64,000 bases of DNA from Motilibacter peucedani (GTDB lineage Bacteria > Actinomycetota > Actinomycetes > Motilibacterales > Motilibacteraceae). The notes below the pieces were generated by a model that made no database searches, was not told where the DNA came from, and was given only the letters and a program-made list of their open reading frames with translations. This document shows, piece after piece, positions 36,591 to 45,401 of this stretch. The stretch covers positions 124,001 through 188,000 of the forward strand of contig NZ_RBWV01000012.1 in NCBI RefSeq assembly GCF_003634695.1, given 5' to 3'. The translations under genes and the position numbers were made by a program. Numbering within the stretch: position 1 is the stretch's first letter; every line of letters starts with the position of its first letter.

Positions 36591-39500
36591 ATGCTCTACC
36601 CCCGGAACCCGCGCCACCGGCGCAGGGTGACGCTGCTCGCCACAGCAGCCGCCGCCTCCGCGGCACTCGTGGCACTCCCCTCCGCGGCCGACGCCGCACC
36701 CGTCCCGGCCGCAGCGAAGTCGGCCGTCGTCTCCGGGCAGGCCCGGTTCGAGGTGCTGTCGCCGACGCTGGTGCGCACCGAGTACGCCGGTGACTCGCGC
36801 TTCGTCGACGCGGCGACCTTCAACGCCATCGGCCGTGATGCGTTCGCCAAGACCTCGTTCACCACGACCCAGCGCGACGGGTGGCTGCAGATCGACACCG
36901 CGGCGATGTCGCTGCGCTACCGGGTCGGCTCGGGCAGCTTCTCCTCCGACAACCTGGTCGTCCGGCTGAAGGCCGGGGCGCAGGACGTCGAGGGCCGCCC
37001 CTGGGTCGTCAGCGACGTGGCGCCCTGCGCCGCCGGCGCGCTGTGCGAGGCCGAGGACCTCACCCTCAACGGGGTCGGCGTCGCCACGGACCACGGCGGC
37101 TTCACCGGCAGCGGGTTCGCGGCCGGCTTCGAGGGCACCGGCAACAGCCTGTCGTTCACCGTCGACGCGGCGGCGGCCGCGACGTACTCGCTCGACCTGC
37201 GCTACGCCGACGGCTTGGCCGAGGCGCGCACCCTGAGCCTCAGCGTCGACGGCGGCGCCGCCCGCCAGGTGACGCTGCCCTCGACGGGCAGCTGGGACAC
37301 CTGGTCGGTGCTGCCGCTCGACCTCGCGCTGACGGCCGGCCACCACACGGTGGCCCTGACGCGCGGGGCGGCCGACACTGGCCAGCTCAACATCGACAGC
37401 CTCGCCGTCCTCCCGCAGGGTGCGACCTACCCGGAGCCCCAGGCGGTCTGCGCGTGGGCCAGCCTGTGCGAGGCAGAGGCGCTCGGCCTGCACGGCCGCA
37501 TGCACCTGGCCACCGACCACGGCGGCTACACCGGCAAGGGCTTCGCTGCCGGCTTCGAGGGCGTCGGCGACGACATCACCTTCACCGTGACCGCGCCGTC
37601 AGCGGGCGACTACGAGCTGACCGCGCGCTACGCGAACGGCTTCGGCACCCCGGGCGACGTCTCACTCGCCGTCGACGGCGGGGCCACCACCAGGCTCGCG
37701 CTGCCGCCGAGCGGCAGCTGGGACACCTGGGCGCTCGCGACGGCTTCCCTGCACCTGAGCGCCGGCGCGAACCGCGTGCACGTCGTTCGGCAGGCCTCCG
37801 ACCCGGGCAACGTCAACATCGACAGCCTGGCCGTCGGCCCGGTCGGCACCGGTCTGCCGGCGCCGCGGGCGACGAACGGCGTCGACTGCAGCTTCGGCGC
37901 CACCTGCGAGGCGGAGTCGGTCGGCCTGGCCGGCGGCGCCCGCGTGGCGAAGGACCACAACGGCTGGTCCGGCAAGGGCTTCGTCTCGGGTCTCGACGCC
38001 CGCGGGGCGGCCACGACGGTCCACGTCGTCGGAGTCCCCAGGGCCGGAACCTACGCGCTGCAGTTGCGCTACGCGGCGAACGCCGGTGCCACGAGCGCCT
38101 CGGTCGTCGCGCCGGGCGGTACGAGCTCGACGCTCGCCCTGCCCGCCACCAGCAGCTGGGACAGCTGGCGCACGGTCAGCACGCCGGTGACCCTGCCGGC
38201 AGGCGCGTCCGACGTCGCGCTCGCGTGCCCGGCCGACGGCGGGTGCCTCGCCAACATCGACACCGTCGCGGTCGTGGCCCAGGGCTCGCCGCTGCTCGCG
38301 CCGCACGCGCCGCTCGGCGGCTACCGCCGCGGGCTCGACGGCTTCAACGGCGACTCGACCCACGGCAACCCGACGCTGAGCCCCGGCATCCTCTACCAGG
38401 ACGGCTGGTCGCTGCTCGACGACACGACCTCGGCGGTCTACGACACCGCGAGCCGCAAGGTCACCCAGCGCTCGGCGCACGCCGGCGGCTACCAGGACGG
38501 CTACGTCTTCGGCTACGGCCAGCAGTACACGAAGGCGCTCGGCGACCTCGCGACCCTGACCGGCCCGTCGAAGCTGCTGCCGCGCTGGACCTACGGCGTC
38601 TGGTTCTCCGAGTACCTCGACCGCACGGCAGCCGACTACCAGTCGCTGGTGCAGAAGTTCCGCAGCGAGAGCGTGCCCCTCGACGTGCTCGTCGTCGACA
38701 CTGACTTCAAGGCGCTCAACGACTGGGACGGCTGGGAGATCGACAGGTCGAAGTTCCCGGACCCTGAGGCGTTCTTCGCGTGGGCGAAGTCGCAGGGGCT
38801 GAAGACCACGCTCAACGTCCACCCGGAGATCGCCGAGACCGACCCCCAGTTCCCGGCGGCCATGGCGACGGCGAAGGGCAAGCTCGCCCGGCAGACCTCC
38901 TGCAACGGCGGCGCCCCGGTCTGCTACACCTTCGACTTCGGCGACCCCGACCAGCTGAAGGCGTTCTTCGGCCTGCACGACCAGATGAACTCGCAGGGCA
39001 CCGACTTCTGGTGGCTCGACTGGTGCTGCGACCCCAGCGAGAGCAACCTCGCCGGCGTCACGGGCGACGCGTGGATCAACCAGCAGTACGCCGACTACAC
39101 CGCGCCGCACGTCGGCCGCGGGTTCGCGTTCTCGCGGGCGTTCGGGTCCCTGCAGGCCGGCGGCTACGGCAACCCGCAGCCGGTCCCGACCGGGCCGTGG
39201 GCCGACAAGCGCACGACCCTGCCGTTCACGGGTGACACCACCTCCACGTGGGGGACCCTCGCGGCAGAGGTCGGCTTCACCTCCGGCGAGTCGGCTTCGA
39301 CCGGCCTGTCGCCGGTGAGCCACGACATCGGCGGCCACAACGGCGGGCAGTACGGCATCCCGGGCTCCGACGTCGTCGACGGCTCGCGCACCGACAAGCT
39401 GCCCGACGACCTGTACGCACGCTGGGTGCAGTTCGGCACGTTCCAGCCGATCGACCGGCTGCACAGCAACCACGGCGACCGGCTGCCCTGGCAGTACCCC

Positions 39501-40259
39501 GGCGCCGCTGGTGCGTCGGCGAACGAGTTCCTGAACCTGCGTGAGGCGCTGGTGCCCTACACCTACACGCTCGCGCAGCAGGCGGAGGCGACCGGCGTGC
39601 CGGTCGTGCGACCGACCTACCTCGACCACCCGGGCGAGCAGGAGGCGTACGCGACCGCCGGCAGCGAGTACCTCTACGGTCCCGACGTCCTCGTCGCCCC
39701 GGTCACCACGCCCGGGACCACGGCGACGACGCGCGTGTGGTTCCCGAGCGGCAGCTCGTGGACCGACTGGTTCACCGGCAAGACCTACGCCGGGGGCACC
39801 AGCGCCGACGTCACGACCGGGCTCGACACGATGCCCGTGTTCGTGAAGGCCGGCGGGATCGTGGCGACCCGCACGGGCAGCGTGACCAACGACCTCCAGA
39901 ACCCGCTGACCGCCGTGACCCTCACGGTGGCGCCGGGTGCGAAGGCGACGACCACGCTGTTCGAGGACGACGGCACGACCAACGACCGCAAGCAGAGCTC
40001 GACCACCGAGTTCCGCTACTCCGAGAGCGCCCACCACGGCACTCTGCAGGTGCGGCCGGTCGACGGCAGCTTCCCCGGCCAGGTCACCAGCCGGGCCTGG
40101 ACCGTGCGCTTCCTCGACGCCGACAAGCCGGCGTCGGTCACCGTCGACGGCGTTGCGGTCCCCGCGTCGGCGTGGACGTGGGACGCGCAGACCCGCGCGC
40201 TCACCGTCACCACGGCGGCGCGGCCGACCAGCTCGCGGCTCGACGTGAGCTACCGCTAG
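36591..40259 (+). CDS. Secreted GH31 glycoside hydrolase with three inserted CBM6/35-like domains
   Basis: The 1222-residue protein starts with a Tat-like signal (RRRVTLLATAAAA, cut near ADA-AP at about 36). An N-terminal GH31 segment (50-125) is followed by three related ~145-residue modules (about 145-285, 292-430, 438-570), each with CEAE, HGGYTGKGF or similar and SWDTW/SWDSW, as in carbohydrate-binding modules of the CBM6/CBM35 clan. The GH31 barrel follows, with nucleophile Asp810 (WWLDW) and acid/base Asp882 (TGDTTSTW), then C-terminal beta domains. It probably releases sugar from an alpha-glucan or related polymer; specificity is unknown. Confidence 0.9.
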   Translation: MLYPRNPRHRRRVTLLATAAAASAALVALPSAADAAPVPAAAKSAVVSGQARFEVLSPTLVRTEYAGDSRFVDAATFNAIGRDAFAKTSFTTTQRDGWLQIDTAAMSLRYRVGSGSFSSDNLVVRLKAGAQDVEGRPWVVSDVAPCAAGALCEAEDLTLNGVGVATDHGGFTGSGFAAGFEGTGNSLSFTVDAAAAATYSLDLRYADGLAEARTLSLSVDGGAARQVTLPSTGSWDTWSVLPLDLALTAGHHTVALTRGAADTGQLNIDSLAVLPQGATYPEPQAVCAWASLCEAEALGLHGRMHLATDHGGYTGKGFAAGFEGVGDDITFTVTAPSAGDYELTARYANGFGTPGDVSLAVDGGATTRLALPPSGSWDTWALATASLHLSAGANRVHVVRQASDPGNVNIDSLAVGPVGTGLPAPRATNGVDCSFGATCEAESVGLAGGARVAKDHNGWSGKGFVSGLDARGAATTVHVVGVPRAGTYALQLRYAANAGATSASVVAPGGTSSTLALPATSSWDSWRTVSTPVTLPAGASDVALACPADGGCLANIDTVAVVAQGSPLLAPHAPLGGYRRGLDGFNGDSTHGNPTLSPGILYQDGWSLLDDTTSAVYDTASRKVTQRSAHAGGYQDGYVFGYGQQYTKALGDLATLTGPSKLLPRWTYGVWFSEYLDRTAADYQSLVQKFRSESVPLDVLVVDTDFKALNDWDGWEIDRSKFPDPEAFFAWAKSQGLKTTLNVHPEIAETDPQFPAAMATAKGKLARQTSCNGGAPVCYTFDFGDPDQLKAFFGLHDQMNSQGTDFWWLDWCCDPSESNLAGVTGDAWINQQYADYTAPHVGRGFAFSRAFGSLQAGGYGNPQPVPTGPWADKRTTLPFTGDTTSTWGTLAAEVGFTSGESASTGLSPVSHDIGGHNGGQYGIPGSDVVDGSRTDKLPDDLYARWVQFGTFQPIDRLHSNHGDRLPWQYPGAAGASANEFLNLREALVPYTYTLAQQAEATGVPVVRPTYLDHPGEQEAYATAGSEYLYGPDVLVAPVTTPGTTATTRVWFPSGSSWTDWFTGKTYAGGTSADVTTGLDTMPVFVKAGGIVATRTGSVTNDLQNPLTAVTLTVAPGAKATTTLFEDDGTTNDRKQSSTTEFRYSESAHHGTLQVRPVDGSFPGQVTSRAWTVRFLDADKPASVTVDGVAVPASAWTWDAQTRALTVTTAARPTSSRLDVSYR

Positions 40260-40270
40260 TCCCGCTCGGC

Positions 40271-40313
40271 CACGACGGCGCCGGCACCCCTCGTGGGTGC
40301 CGGCGCCGTCGTG
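40271..40313. terminator. Perfect 19-bp hairpin between convergent genes
   Basis: 40271-40289 pairs perfectly with 40295-40313 around a 5-base loop, 12 bases after the GH31 stop and 33 bases before the end of the opposite gene. It would act in both directions. Confidence 0.75.
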
Positions 40314-40346
40314 CGTGCGGGGGAGGGCTCGTCCGGCAGTGGACCC

Positions 40347-40760
40347 TCAGGCGCGGGGCGTCAGCCGGATGACGACCCACTCCTCGGGCGGCTTGCGGCG
40401 CAGGCGCTGCACGGTGTGCTCGATGACGAAGAAGAGGCGGAGCTGCACGCCGTACTTCGCTCTGAGCAGGCCGAAGCGCTGGTGCTCCGCCTCGACGCTG
40501 CCCAGCACCTCGGCGCTCGCGTCGAAGCGCGGGGCGCCCGGCGCCACCTTCCCCGAGGCGCTGCACGCGGCGACCCTCACGTGCGGGTCGTTGCGGATCC
40601 GCTTGGCCTTGCCGCTGCCGAGCGTGGTCATGACGACCAAGGCGTCACCGTCGCGGGCGACCCACACCGGCGTCGAGACCGCCTCGCCGGATCGGCGGAA
40701 GGTCGTCAGCGAGATGTAGCGCGAGGCGCCCAGGTCGAGCAGCCCGGCCGGTGTCTCCAC
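40347..40760 (-). CDS. Pyridoxamine 5'-phosphate oxidase-fold protein (PPOX class)
   Basis: The 137-residue protein has the split beta-barrel flavin fold: RYISLTTFRRSGEAVSTPVWVARDGDALVV, then SGKAKRIRNDPHVRVAAC, as in the Rv2061-like PPOX family. Members bind FMN or F420 and reduce diverse substrates; none can be named here. The GTG at 40760 is decided by GGAGGAGG five bases upstream. It is in the same direction as the membrane-protein gene upstream but separated by 70 bases. Confidence 0.85.
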   Translation of the reverse strand: METPAGLLDLGASRYISLTTFRRSGEAVSTPVWVARDGDALVVMTTLGSGKAKRIRNDPHVRVAACSASGKVAPGAPRFDASAEVLGSVEAEHQRFGLLRAKYGVQLRLFFVIEHTVQRLRRKPPEEWVVIRLTPRA

Positions 40761-40830
40761 GGGTCCTCCTCCAGTGCAGGGAGGGCCAGTCAACCCGAGC
40801 CGAGAGCTGCGGTCCACGCCCCGCGCCGCG

Positions 40831-41379
40831 TCACCCCTCGGGCGGCCGTCTCGGCCGGGTCGGCCGGGTGGTGCGGGCGCGGCTGCGCAAGGCGCCGAGC
40901 ACCAGCCGCACGATGTGGTTCCAGAAGTGCACCGCGGTCAGGTAGGTCCCCAGGACGCCGATCACACCGAGCGCGACGTCGACGCTGACGCGTCCCTGGC
41001 GGCTCCAGTAGACGTCGCTGAGGTTGAGCAGCAGCGCGTACTCGTCGATCACCAGCGCGCAGCCGACGCCGTAGGCCGCGCCGAGCCAGGTGTTGTAGTG
41101 CGGGGTGTCGACGATGAGCGACACCAGCTCGACCCCCATGAGCACGCCGATGCCCCAGACGTAGTGGTGCAGGTGCGCGCCGCCGACGGCGACGTCGCCG
41201 AAGGGCCCGACGTGCTCGTGGATCGCGAAGTTCAGCAGCCGCAGGAGCCCGAACGTCGCCGAGAAGGTCACCCACGCCGCCAGCAGCGAGCGCCGCGTGC
41301 GGTCGACCTCCTGGGCGTAGGCCGCCGACACCTGGCGCGGCAGACCGGTCGCCTCGGCCGGCTCGAGGTGCGCACCCAC
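40831..41379 (-). CDS. Integral membrane protein, unknown function
   Basis: The 182-residue protein has four to five hydrophobic segments (about 32-50, 65-87, 92-112, 130-150) with a conserved-looking His cluster (GGAHLHHYVWG) and acidic residues inside membrane segments (VIDEYALL). Basic C-terminus. The His/Asp/Glu pattern hints at metal binding or catalysis within the membrane, but I do not recognise the family. The GTG at 41379 is the best start for the visible length. Its promoter region carries the 16-bp repeat array. Confidence 0.65.
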   Translation of the reverse strand: MGAHLEPAEATGLPRQVSAAYAQEVDRTRRSLLAAWVTFSATFGLLRLLNFAIHEHVGPFGDVAVGGAHLHHYVWGIGVLMGVELVSLIVDTPHYNTWLGAAYGVGCALVIDEYALLLNLSDVYWSRQGRVSVDVALGVIGVLGTYLTAVHFWNHIVRLVLGALRSRARTTRPTRPRRPPEG

Positions 41380-41421
41380 GGGCCCGACGCTAGAGGACGT
41401 CGGAGCCGCGACGGCTGTCGG

Positions 41422-41516
41422 CTGCGGACACTGCCGACTGTGGACACTGTCGGCTGTGGACACTGCCGACTGTGGACACTGTCGGCTGTGGACCGGTCGG
41501 CTGTGGACACTGTCGG
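41422..41516. repeat. Tandem array of six 16-bp repeats
   Basis: Units of CTGTGGACACTGYCGR: 41422-41437, 41438-41453, 41454-41469, 41470-41485, a 15-base variant 41486-41500, and 41501-41516. The first four alternate GCCGA and GTCGG endings (32-bp period). Adjacent units create an imperfect dyad CCGACnGTG..CACnGTCGG at 41434-41453 and 41466-41485. A 9-bp inverted repeat (ACCGGTCGG at 41492-41500, complement at 41519-41527) overlaps the right end. The array lies between divergent membrane-protein and protease genes. Confidence 0.9.
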
Positions 41517-41583
41517 ACCCGACCGGTAGAACGGCAGTGCCTGCGGACGACCGTCGCAGGGACGCTCGACCGCGGAGGACCGT

Positions 41584-42645
41584 ATGGGCCACCGGACCAC
41601 CGGGACCTCCACCCGAGGTGCCTGCCAGGGCATCGTCCCTCCCTACCTGCTGGAAGCCCTGGCCCGCAGCGGGTCCCTCGACCCCGAGCGCGTCGACCGC
41701 ACGCTGCAGGTCGACGCCCGCAACCGGGCGCGGCGGGCCGCGGCGCTCGCGGCCGCACCCTCCCGGCCGTCGCCGCGGGCGGCGCGCGCCGCCGAGGCAC
41801 GGCCGCAGCGCACGGTCCTCGACGCCAGCTCGGGCGAGCCGCAGCCGGCGCGCGCCGAGGGCGACCCCCCGGTCGGCGACGCCACCGTCAACCGGGCCTA
41901 CGACGGGCTGGGCGAGACCTTCGCCTTCTACCGCGACGTCTTCGAGCGCGACTCCCTCGACGGCGCCGGCCTGCCGCTGCGCGCGCAGGTGCACGTCGGA
42001 CGCCGCTGGGACAACGCCGAGTGGGACGGCGAGCAGATGCTGTTCGGCGACGGTGACGGCGAGGTCTTCGGCGACTTCACCGCCTCGCTCGACGTCATCG
42101 GCCACGAGCTGACCCACGGCGTGACCCAGTACGAGTCGCAGTTCGTCTACCAGGACCAGTCCGGCGCCCTCAACGAGTCGATGTCCGACGTGTTCGGCTC
42201 GATGGTGCGGCAGTACTCCGCGGGCCAGACCGTCGAGCGGGCCGACTGGCTGATCGGTGCCGAGCTGCTCCTCCCGGGCGTGCACGGCGTGGCGCTGCGC
42301 TCGATGAAGGCGCCCGGCACCGCCTACGACGACCCGCGGCTGGGCGGCAAGGACCCCCAGCCGGCGCACATGCGCGACTACGTGCGCACCGCCGACGACG
42401 AGGGCGGGGTCCACCTCAACTCCGGCATCCCCAACCTCGCCTTCTACCTCGCGGCGAGCGCCCTGGGCGGGCACAGCTGGGAGGGCGCCGGCCGGGTCTG
42501 GTACGCCGCGCTGACCGACCCTGCCACCTCGTCCACCTCCACCTTCGCCCAGTTCGCCGCCGCCACCGTGCGGCTGGCCGGCGAGGCGGCCGACGCCGTC
42601 GGCTCGGCGTGGACGAAGGTCGGCGTCACGCCGGCCGCGACGTGA
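41584..42645 (+). CDS. Protealysin-like M4 metalloprotease
   Basis: A 353-residue thermolysin-family protease without signal peptide. The short propeptide (about 1-60) has a PPYLLEALA-type start as in protealysins. The zinc site is His174-Glu175-x2-His178 (GHELTHG) with the third ligand Glu198 (NESMSD), and His277 (GGVHLNSGIPN) completes the active site. All catalytic residues are present. GGAGG lies six bases before the ATG. The next gene encodes an emfourin-like inhibitor, as known for protealysin operons. The protease may be exported by a non-classical route or act inside the cell. Confidence 0.93.
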   Translation: MGHRTTGTSTRGACQGIVPPYLLEALARSGSLDPERVDRTLQVDARNRARRAAALAAAPSRPSPRAARAAEARPQRTVLDASSGEPQPARAEGDPPVGDATVNRAYDGLGETFAFYRDVFERDSLDGAGLPLRAQVHVGRRWDNAEWDGEQMLFGDGDGEVFGDFTASLDVIGHELTHGVTQYESQFVYQDQSGALNESMSDVFGSMVRQYSAGQTVERADWLIGAELLLPGVHGVALRSMKAPGTAYDDPRLGGKDPQPAHMRDYVRTADDEGGVHLNSGIPNLAFYLAASALGGHSWEGAGRVWYAALTDPATSSTSTFAQFAAATVRLAGEAADAVGSAWTKVGVTPAAT

Positions 42646-42655
42646 CGGAGGGGTC

Positions 42656-42976
42656 GTGGACGAGGAGGCGTTCGGGGCGCTGTCGGTGACGGTGCGCCGC
42701 AGCGGCGGGTTCGCGGGCGTCACCCGCGCCTGGGCGCTGAGCCTGGCCGACGCCGACGACGAGGTGGCCGGCCGGCTGCGGTCGCTGGCCTCCAGCGCGG
42801 CGGGTGCGCCCGCCGCGGCCCCGGCGCCCGGGCCCGCCGACGGCTTCTCCTACGAGGTGCTGCTCGAGTCCGAGGGCGGATCGTCGGCCCTGCGGGGGAG
42901 CGAGCGGACGCTGCCGCCCCCGCTGGCCGAGCTGGTCGAGCTGGTGCGCGCGCACGGGTCGCCGGTCCAGCCCTGA
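42656..42976 (+). CDS. Emfourin-like inhibitor of the preceding protease
   Basis: The 106-residue protein contains VTVRRSGGFAGVTRAWAL near the N-terminus, the hallmark of the emfourin family (first described as the protealysin inhibitor in Serratia), then a helix, an Ala/Pro linker (about 47-62) and a YEVLLESEGG strand. The GTG at 42656 follows GGAGGGG by two to three bases and the protease stop by ten bases. No signal peptide, consistent with blocking the protease in the cytoplasm. Family assignment is from sequence pattern and position. Confidence 0.8.
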   Translation: MDEEAFGALSVTVRRSGGFAGVTRAWALSLADADDEVAGRLRSLASSAAGAPAAAPAPGPADGFSYEVLLESEGGSSALRGSERTLPPPLAELVELVRAHGSPVQP

Positions 42977-43406
42977 CGGTTCGGCCTTGAGCCAGCCGGG
43001 GCTCCTCGTGATCCGCAGAGGTACTCGGCGCCCTCTCTCGATGCAACTGGCGGCAACGCGGACCTTCGAGACGCCAGGCTCGGCCGTGGCCGAGGGGCTG
43101 GCCAGCCCATGGCTGTCGGCCCCTCGCTGGTGGTCGTCAGCCTCACACTGTGCAGCCGTACCACTCCCGCGGTCAGCGGCGCAGTGAAAGCTCTGAGAGG
43201 CACGTCGAGCAGGACGAGCTCGCTGCTTGCGGCAGCAACTGGGCGCGGGCGACCATCAGAGAATGATCGGGCGGCAACGCCACACCACCCCTGACGAGGA
43301 CGCCGGAGCCGCTGGTCGGGCGGAGGAGTGTCCTTGACTCGACAGCGGCGTGGGAGGGTGGTGCACGGCCGTGCCTCTAGGGACGGCCGCACCTGAGGAG
43401 ATGGAC
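42977..43406. other. 430-base gap without a supported gene; lower GC than neighbours
   Basis: Only short or antisense frames without a ribosome-binding site or family motif occur here. The G/C bias by codon position is lost and A/T content is higher than in the flanks. GAGGAG at 43395-43400 serves the next gene. It may be the left edge of an acquired segment. Confidence 0.5.
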
Positions 43407-44801
43407 GTGACGCCGTTGACGGCCTTGACCGCGCGCCTGGGCGGGCTCCGGGAGGCGGTGCGCACGCAGCTGTGGCCGTTGCCCGCGTTGGGTGTGTTGC
43501 TGGCCGTTGGCCTCGGCGTGGCGCTCCCGCGGCTGGACGCTCGCCTCGACGACGACCTGCCGTCGGTGGTCACAGCTTACCTCTTCGGAGGCGGTCCGGG
43601 GGCGGCGCGCACGGTGCTGGATGCGATCGCCAGCTCGCTGATCACGGTGACGTCACTGACCTTCTCGCTCACGGTGGTGACGCTGCAGCTGGCGAGCAGT
43701 CAGTTCTCACCTCGCCTGCTGCGCACGTTCATGCGTGACCGGTTCGTCCACGTGACGCTGGCGCTGTTCCTGGCGACGTTCACCTTCGCTCTTACGGCGT
43801 TGCGGACGGTGCGCTCGCCCGAGGAGGGCGCAGTGTTCGTGCCGCAGCTGTCGGTCACCTTGGCGTTTCTGCTCACCCTGGCGAGCGTCGTCGGCCTGGT
43901 GCTGTTCCTCGCACACCTAGCCACAGAGATCCGGGTGGAGACGATGCTGCGCAACGTGCACTCCGACGCCAGCGCCACGCTGGGGCGGGTGCTCGGGTCC
44001 CCGACCACAGGGGGCTCGGAAGACTCCCAGGACCAGTGGGTGCAGCCCACAGGCGCGTCGCTCTCGGTGACCGCCCGGTCCTCTGGGTTCCTCGTCCGGG
44101 TTGACGAGCAGGCTGTGCTGGCCGCAGCGGTGCACGCCGAGGTCGTGGTGGTGCTCGAGCGCACCCCGGGCAGCTGGCTCGTGGCGGGCACCCCCGTCGC
44201 CGACGCTTGGCCGTGTGCGGGGACTTCAAGCGGTCCGGCGCGCTCCAGCCGCCCGGACGACGACGAGAAGCTGGCCAACCGCCTGGCCGACGCCCTGTCC
44301 ACCGGGCCGGAGCGGACGTCCGAGCAGGACATTGGCTACGGCCTGCGGCAGCTCGCCGACGTGACCGCCAAGGCCTTGTCGCCGGGGACGAACGACCCGA
44401 CGACGGCCGTCCACACGCTGGGTCACACCTCTGCGTTGCTGTGCGAGATGACGGCATACGACCTCAGACCGCATCTGCTGCGTGATGAGCAGGGCAGGGT
44501 GCGTGTGGTTGTCCGGCGACCGTCGTTCGTCGACCTGCTTGACCTTGCGGTCACACAGCCCCGCCGCTACGGCGCGGGTGACCCGTTCGTCGTCGCCCGG
44601 CTGTTCGCGCTGCTGCAGGAGGTGGCCTGGTCGGCGCGCGAGCCCGAGCAGCGGACCGCCGTCCGCGAGCAACTCGCACGGTTGCGTGCCACCACAGATG
44701 GCCAGGATTTCGATGCGTCTGAGCAGGGGCAGCTCGCACTGCTGGCCGAGCAGGTGGACTACGCGTTGGGCGGGCGCTGGGAAACCGCCGGCGGCTTGTG
44801 A
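43407..44801 (+). CDS. DUF2254 membrane protein
   Basis: The 464-residue protein has four N-terminal membrane helices (about 22-45, 75-100, 118-140, 150-175) with the DUF2254 signature SLITVTSLTFSLTVVTLQLASSQFSPRLLRTFMRDR, and a soluble C-terminal half with DIGYGLRQLADVTAKALSPGTNDPTTA. Function unknown; ion-channel-like roles have been suggested for the family. GAGGAG at 43395-43400 fits GTG 43407 (six-base spacing) better than ATG 43401 (no spacing), so I chose the GTG. Codons are less G/C-biased than in neighbours. Confidence 0.9.
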   Translation: MTPLTALTARLGGLREAVRTQLWPLPALGVLLAVGLGVALPRLDARLDDDLPSVVTAYLFGGGPGAARTVLDAIASSLITVTSLTFSLTVVTLQLASSQFSPRLLRTFMRDRFVHVTLALFLATFTFALTALRTVRSPEEGAVFVPQLSVTLAFLLTLASVVGLVLFLAHLATEIRVETMLRNVHSDASATLGRVLGSPTTGGSEDSQDQWVQPTGASLSVTARSSGFLVRVDEQAVLAAAVHAEVVVVLERTPGSWLVAGTPVADAWPCAGTSSGPARSSRPDDDEKLANRLADALSTGPERTSEQDIGYGLRQLADVTAKALSPGTNDPTTAVHTLGHTSALLCEMTAYDLRPHLLRDEQGRVRVVVRRPSFVDLLDLAVTQPRRYGAGDPFVVARLFALLQEVAWSAREPEQRTAVREQLARLRATTDGQDFDASEQGQLALLAEQVDYALGGRWETAGGL

Positions 44802-44832
44802 ACCGACCGGTCGACAGACAGGCACTGCGCCG

Positions 44833-45318
44833 CTACGGGGTGGCGGGAAGTCGTGGCGCCGCACGAAGCACGCTGAAGCTGCCGTCCGTCTCCAGAACTA
44901 CGGCTGCCACGTCGCTCAGGTCGGAGTGGCTCTGCTCGCGGGCGGCCTGCAGGACCTCTTGGCGGGTCACCCGCTGCCGGCGCAGCGCGTTGTCGAGGAA
45001 GCCGTCGCGGTACAGCAGGGTCGGCTCAGACGCCACGACCCGGCGCACTGCGGGCACCCGTACCTGCGTCCATGCCACGACGTACTGCAGACCGACAAGC
45101 AGCAGCATGCCCAGCACCCCCTCCGTGATGCTGACGGTCGAGGACAGCAGCACGCTGGCTAGCGTCGAGCCCAACGCGACCGTTACCACCAGGTCAAAGG
45201 CGTTCAACTTGGCCAGGGTCCGCTTGCCGCTGATGCGCAGCAGCAGGACCAGGCTGACGTACGCCACCGGCCCTACCACCAAGAGCCGGCCCAGGTCGTA
45301 CCAGGAGTCGAACCACAT
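44833..45318 (-). CDS. DUF421 (YetF-like) membrane protein
   Basis: The 161-residue protein has three N-terminal helices (about 8-28, 40-60, 64-84) and a cytoplasmic DUF421 domain with RISGKRTLAKLNAFDLVVTVALGS, the segment typical of YetF/YcaP proteins, and EPTLLYRDGFLDNALRRQRVT. The family is linked to envelope and spore properties without a defined reaction. AGAGG lies six bases before the ATG. It is convergent with the DUF2254 gene (31-base gap), and both share the atypical composition. Confidence 0.9.
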   Translation of the reverse strand: MWFDSWYDLGRLLVVGPVAYVSLVLLLRISGKRTLAKLNAFDLVVTVALGSTLASVLLSSTVSITEGVLGMLLLVGLQYVVAWTQVRVPAVRRVVASEPTLLYRDGFLDNALRRQRVTRQEVLQAAREQSHSDLSDVAAVVLETDGSFSVLRAAPRLPATP

Positions 45319-45401
45319 GCCGCACCTCTACCCATCGCGGCCGCGGCCGCCCGCGGAAGCCAGACAAACAGCTTATTTCGCCAGGCATCTGATGGAGGCT
45401 C

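Noticed and set aside
41422-41516. Tandem repeats considered as a CRISPR array
   Set aside because: The units are directly adjacent with no unique spacers, only 16 bp long, and no cas gene is nearby.
43263-43337. 24-codon frame starting ATGATCGGGCGG in the gap before DUF2254
   Set aside because: Too short, no ribosome-binding site, no hydrophobic or conserved feature.
42850-43392. Minus-strand frame of 180 codons over the emfourin end and the gap
   Set aside because: No recognisable start signal or motif, and it overlaps a supported gene. The gap has lost codon-position bias.
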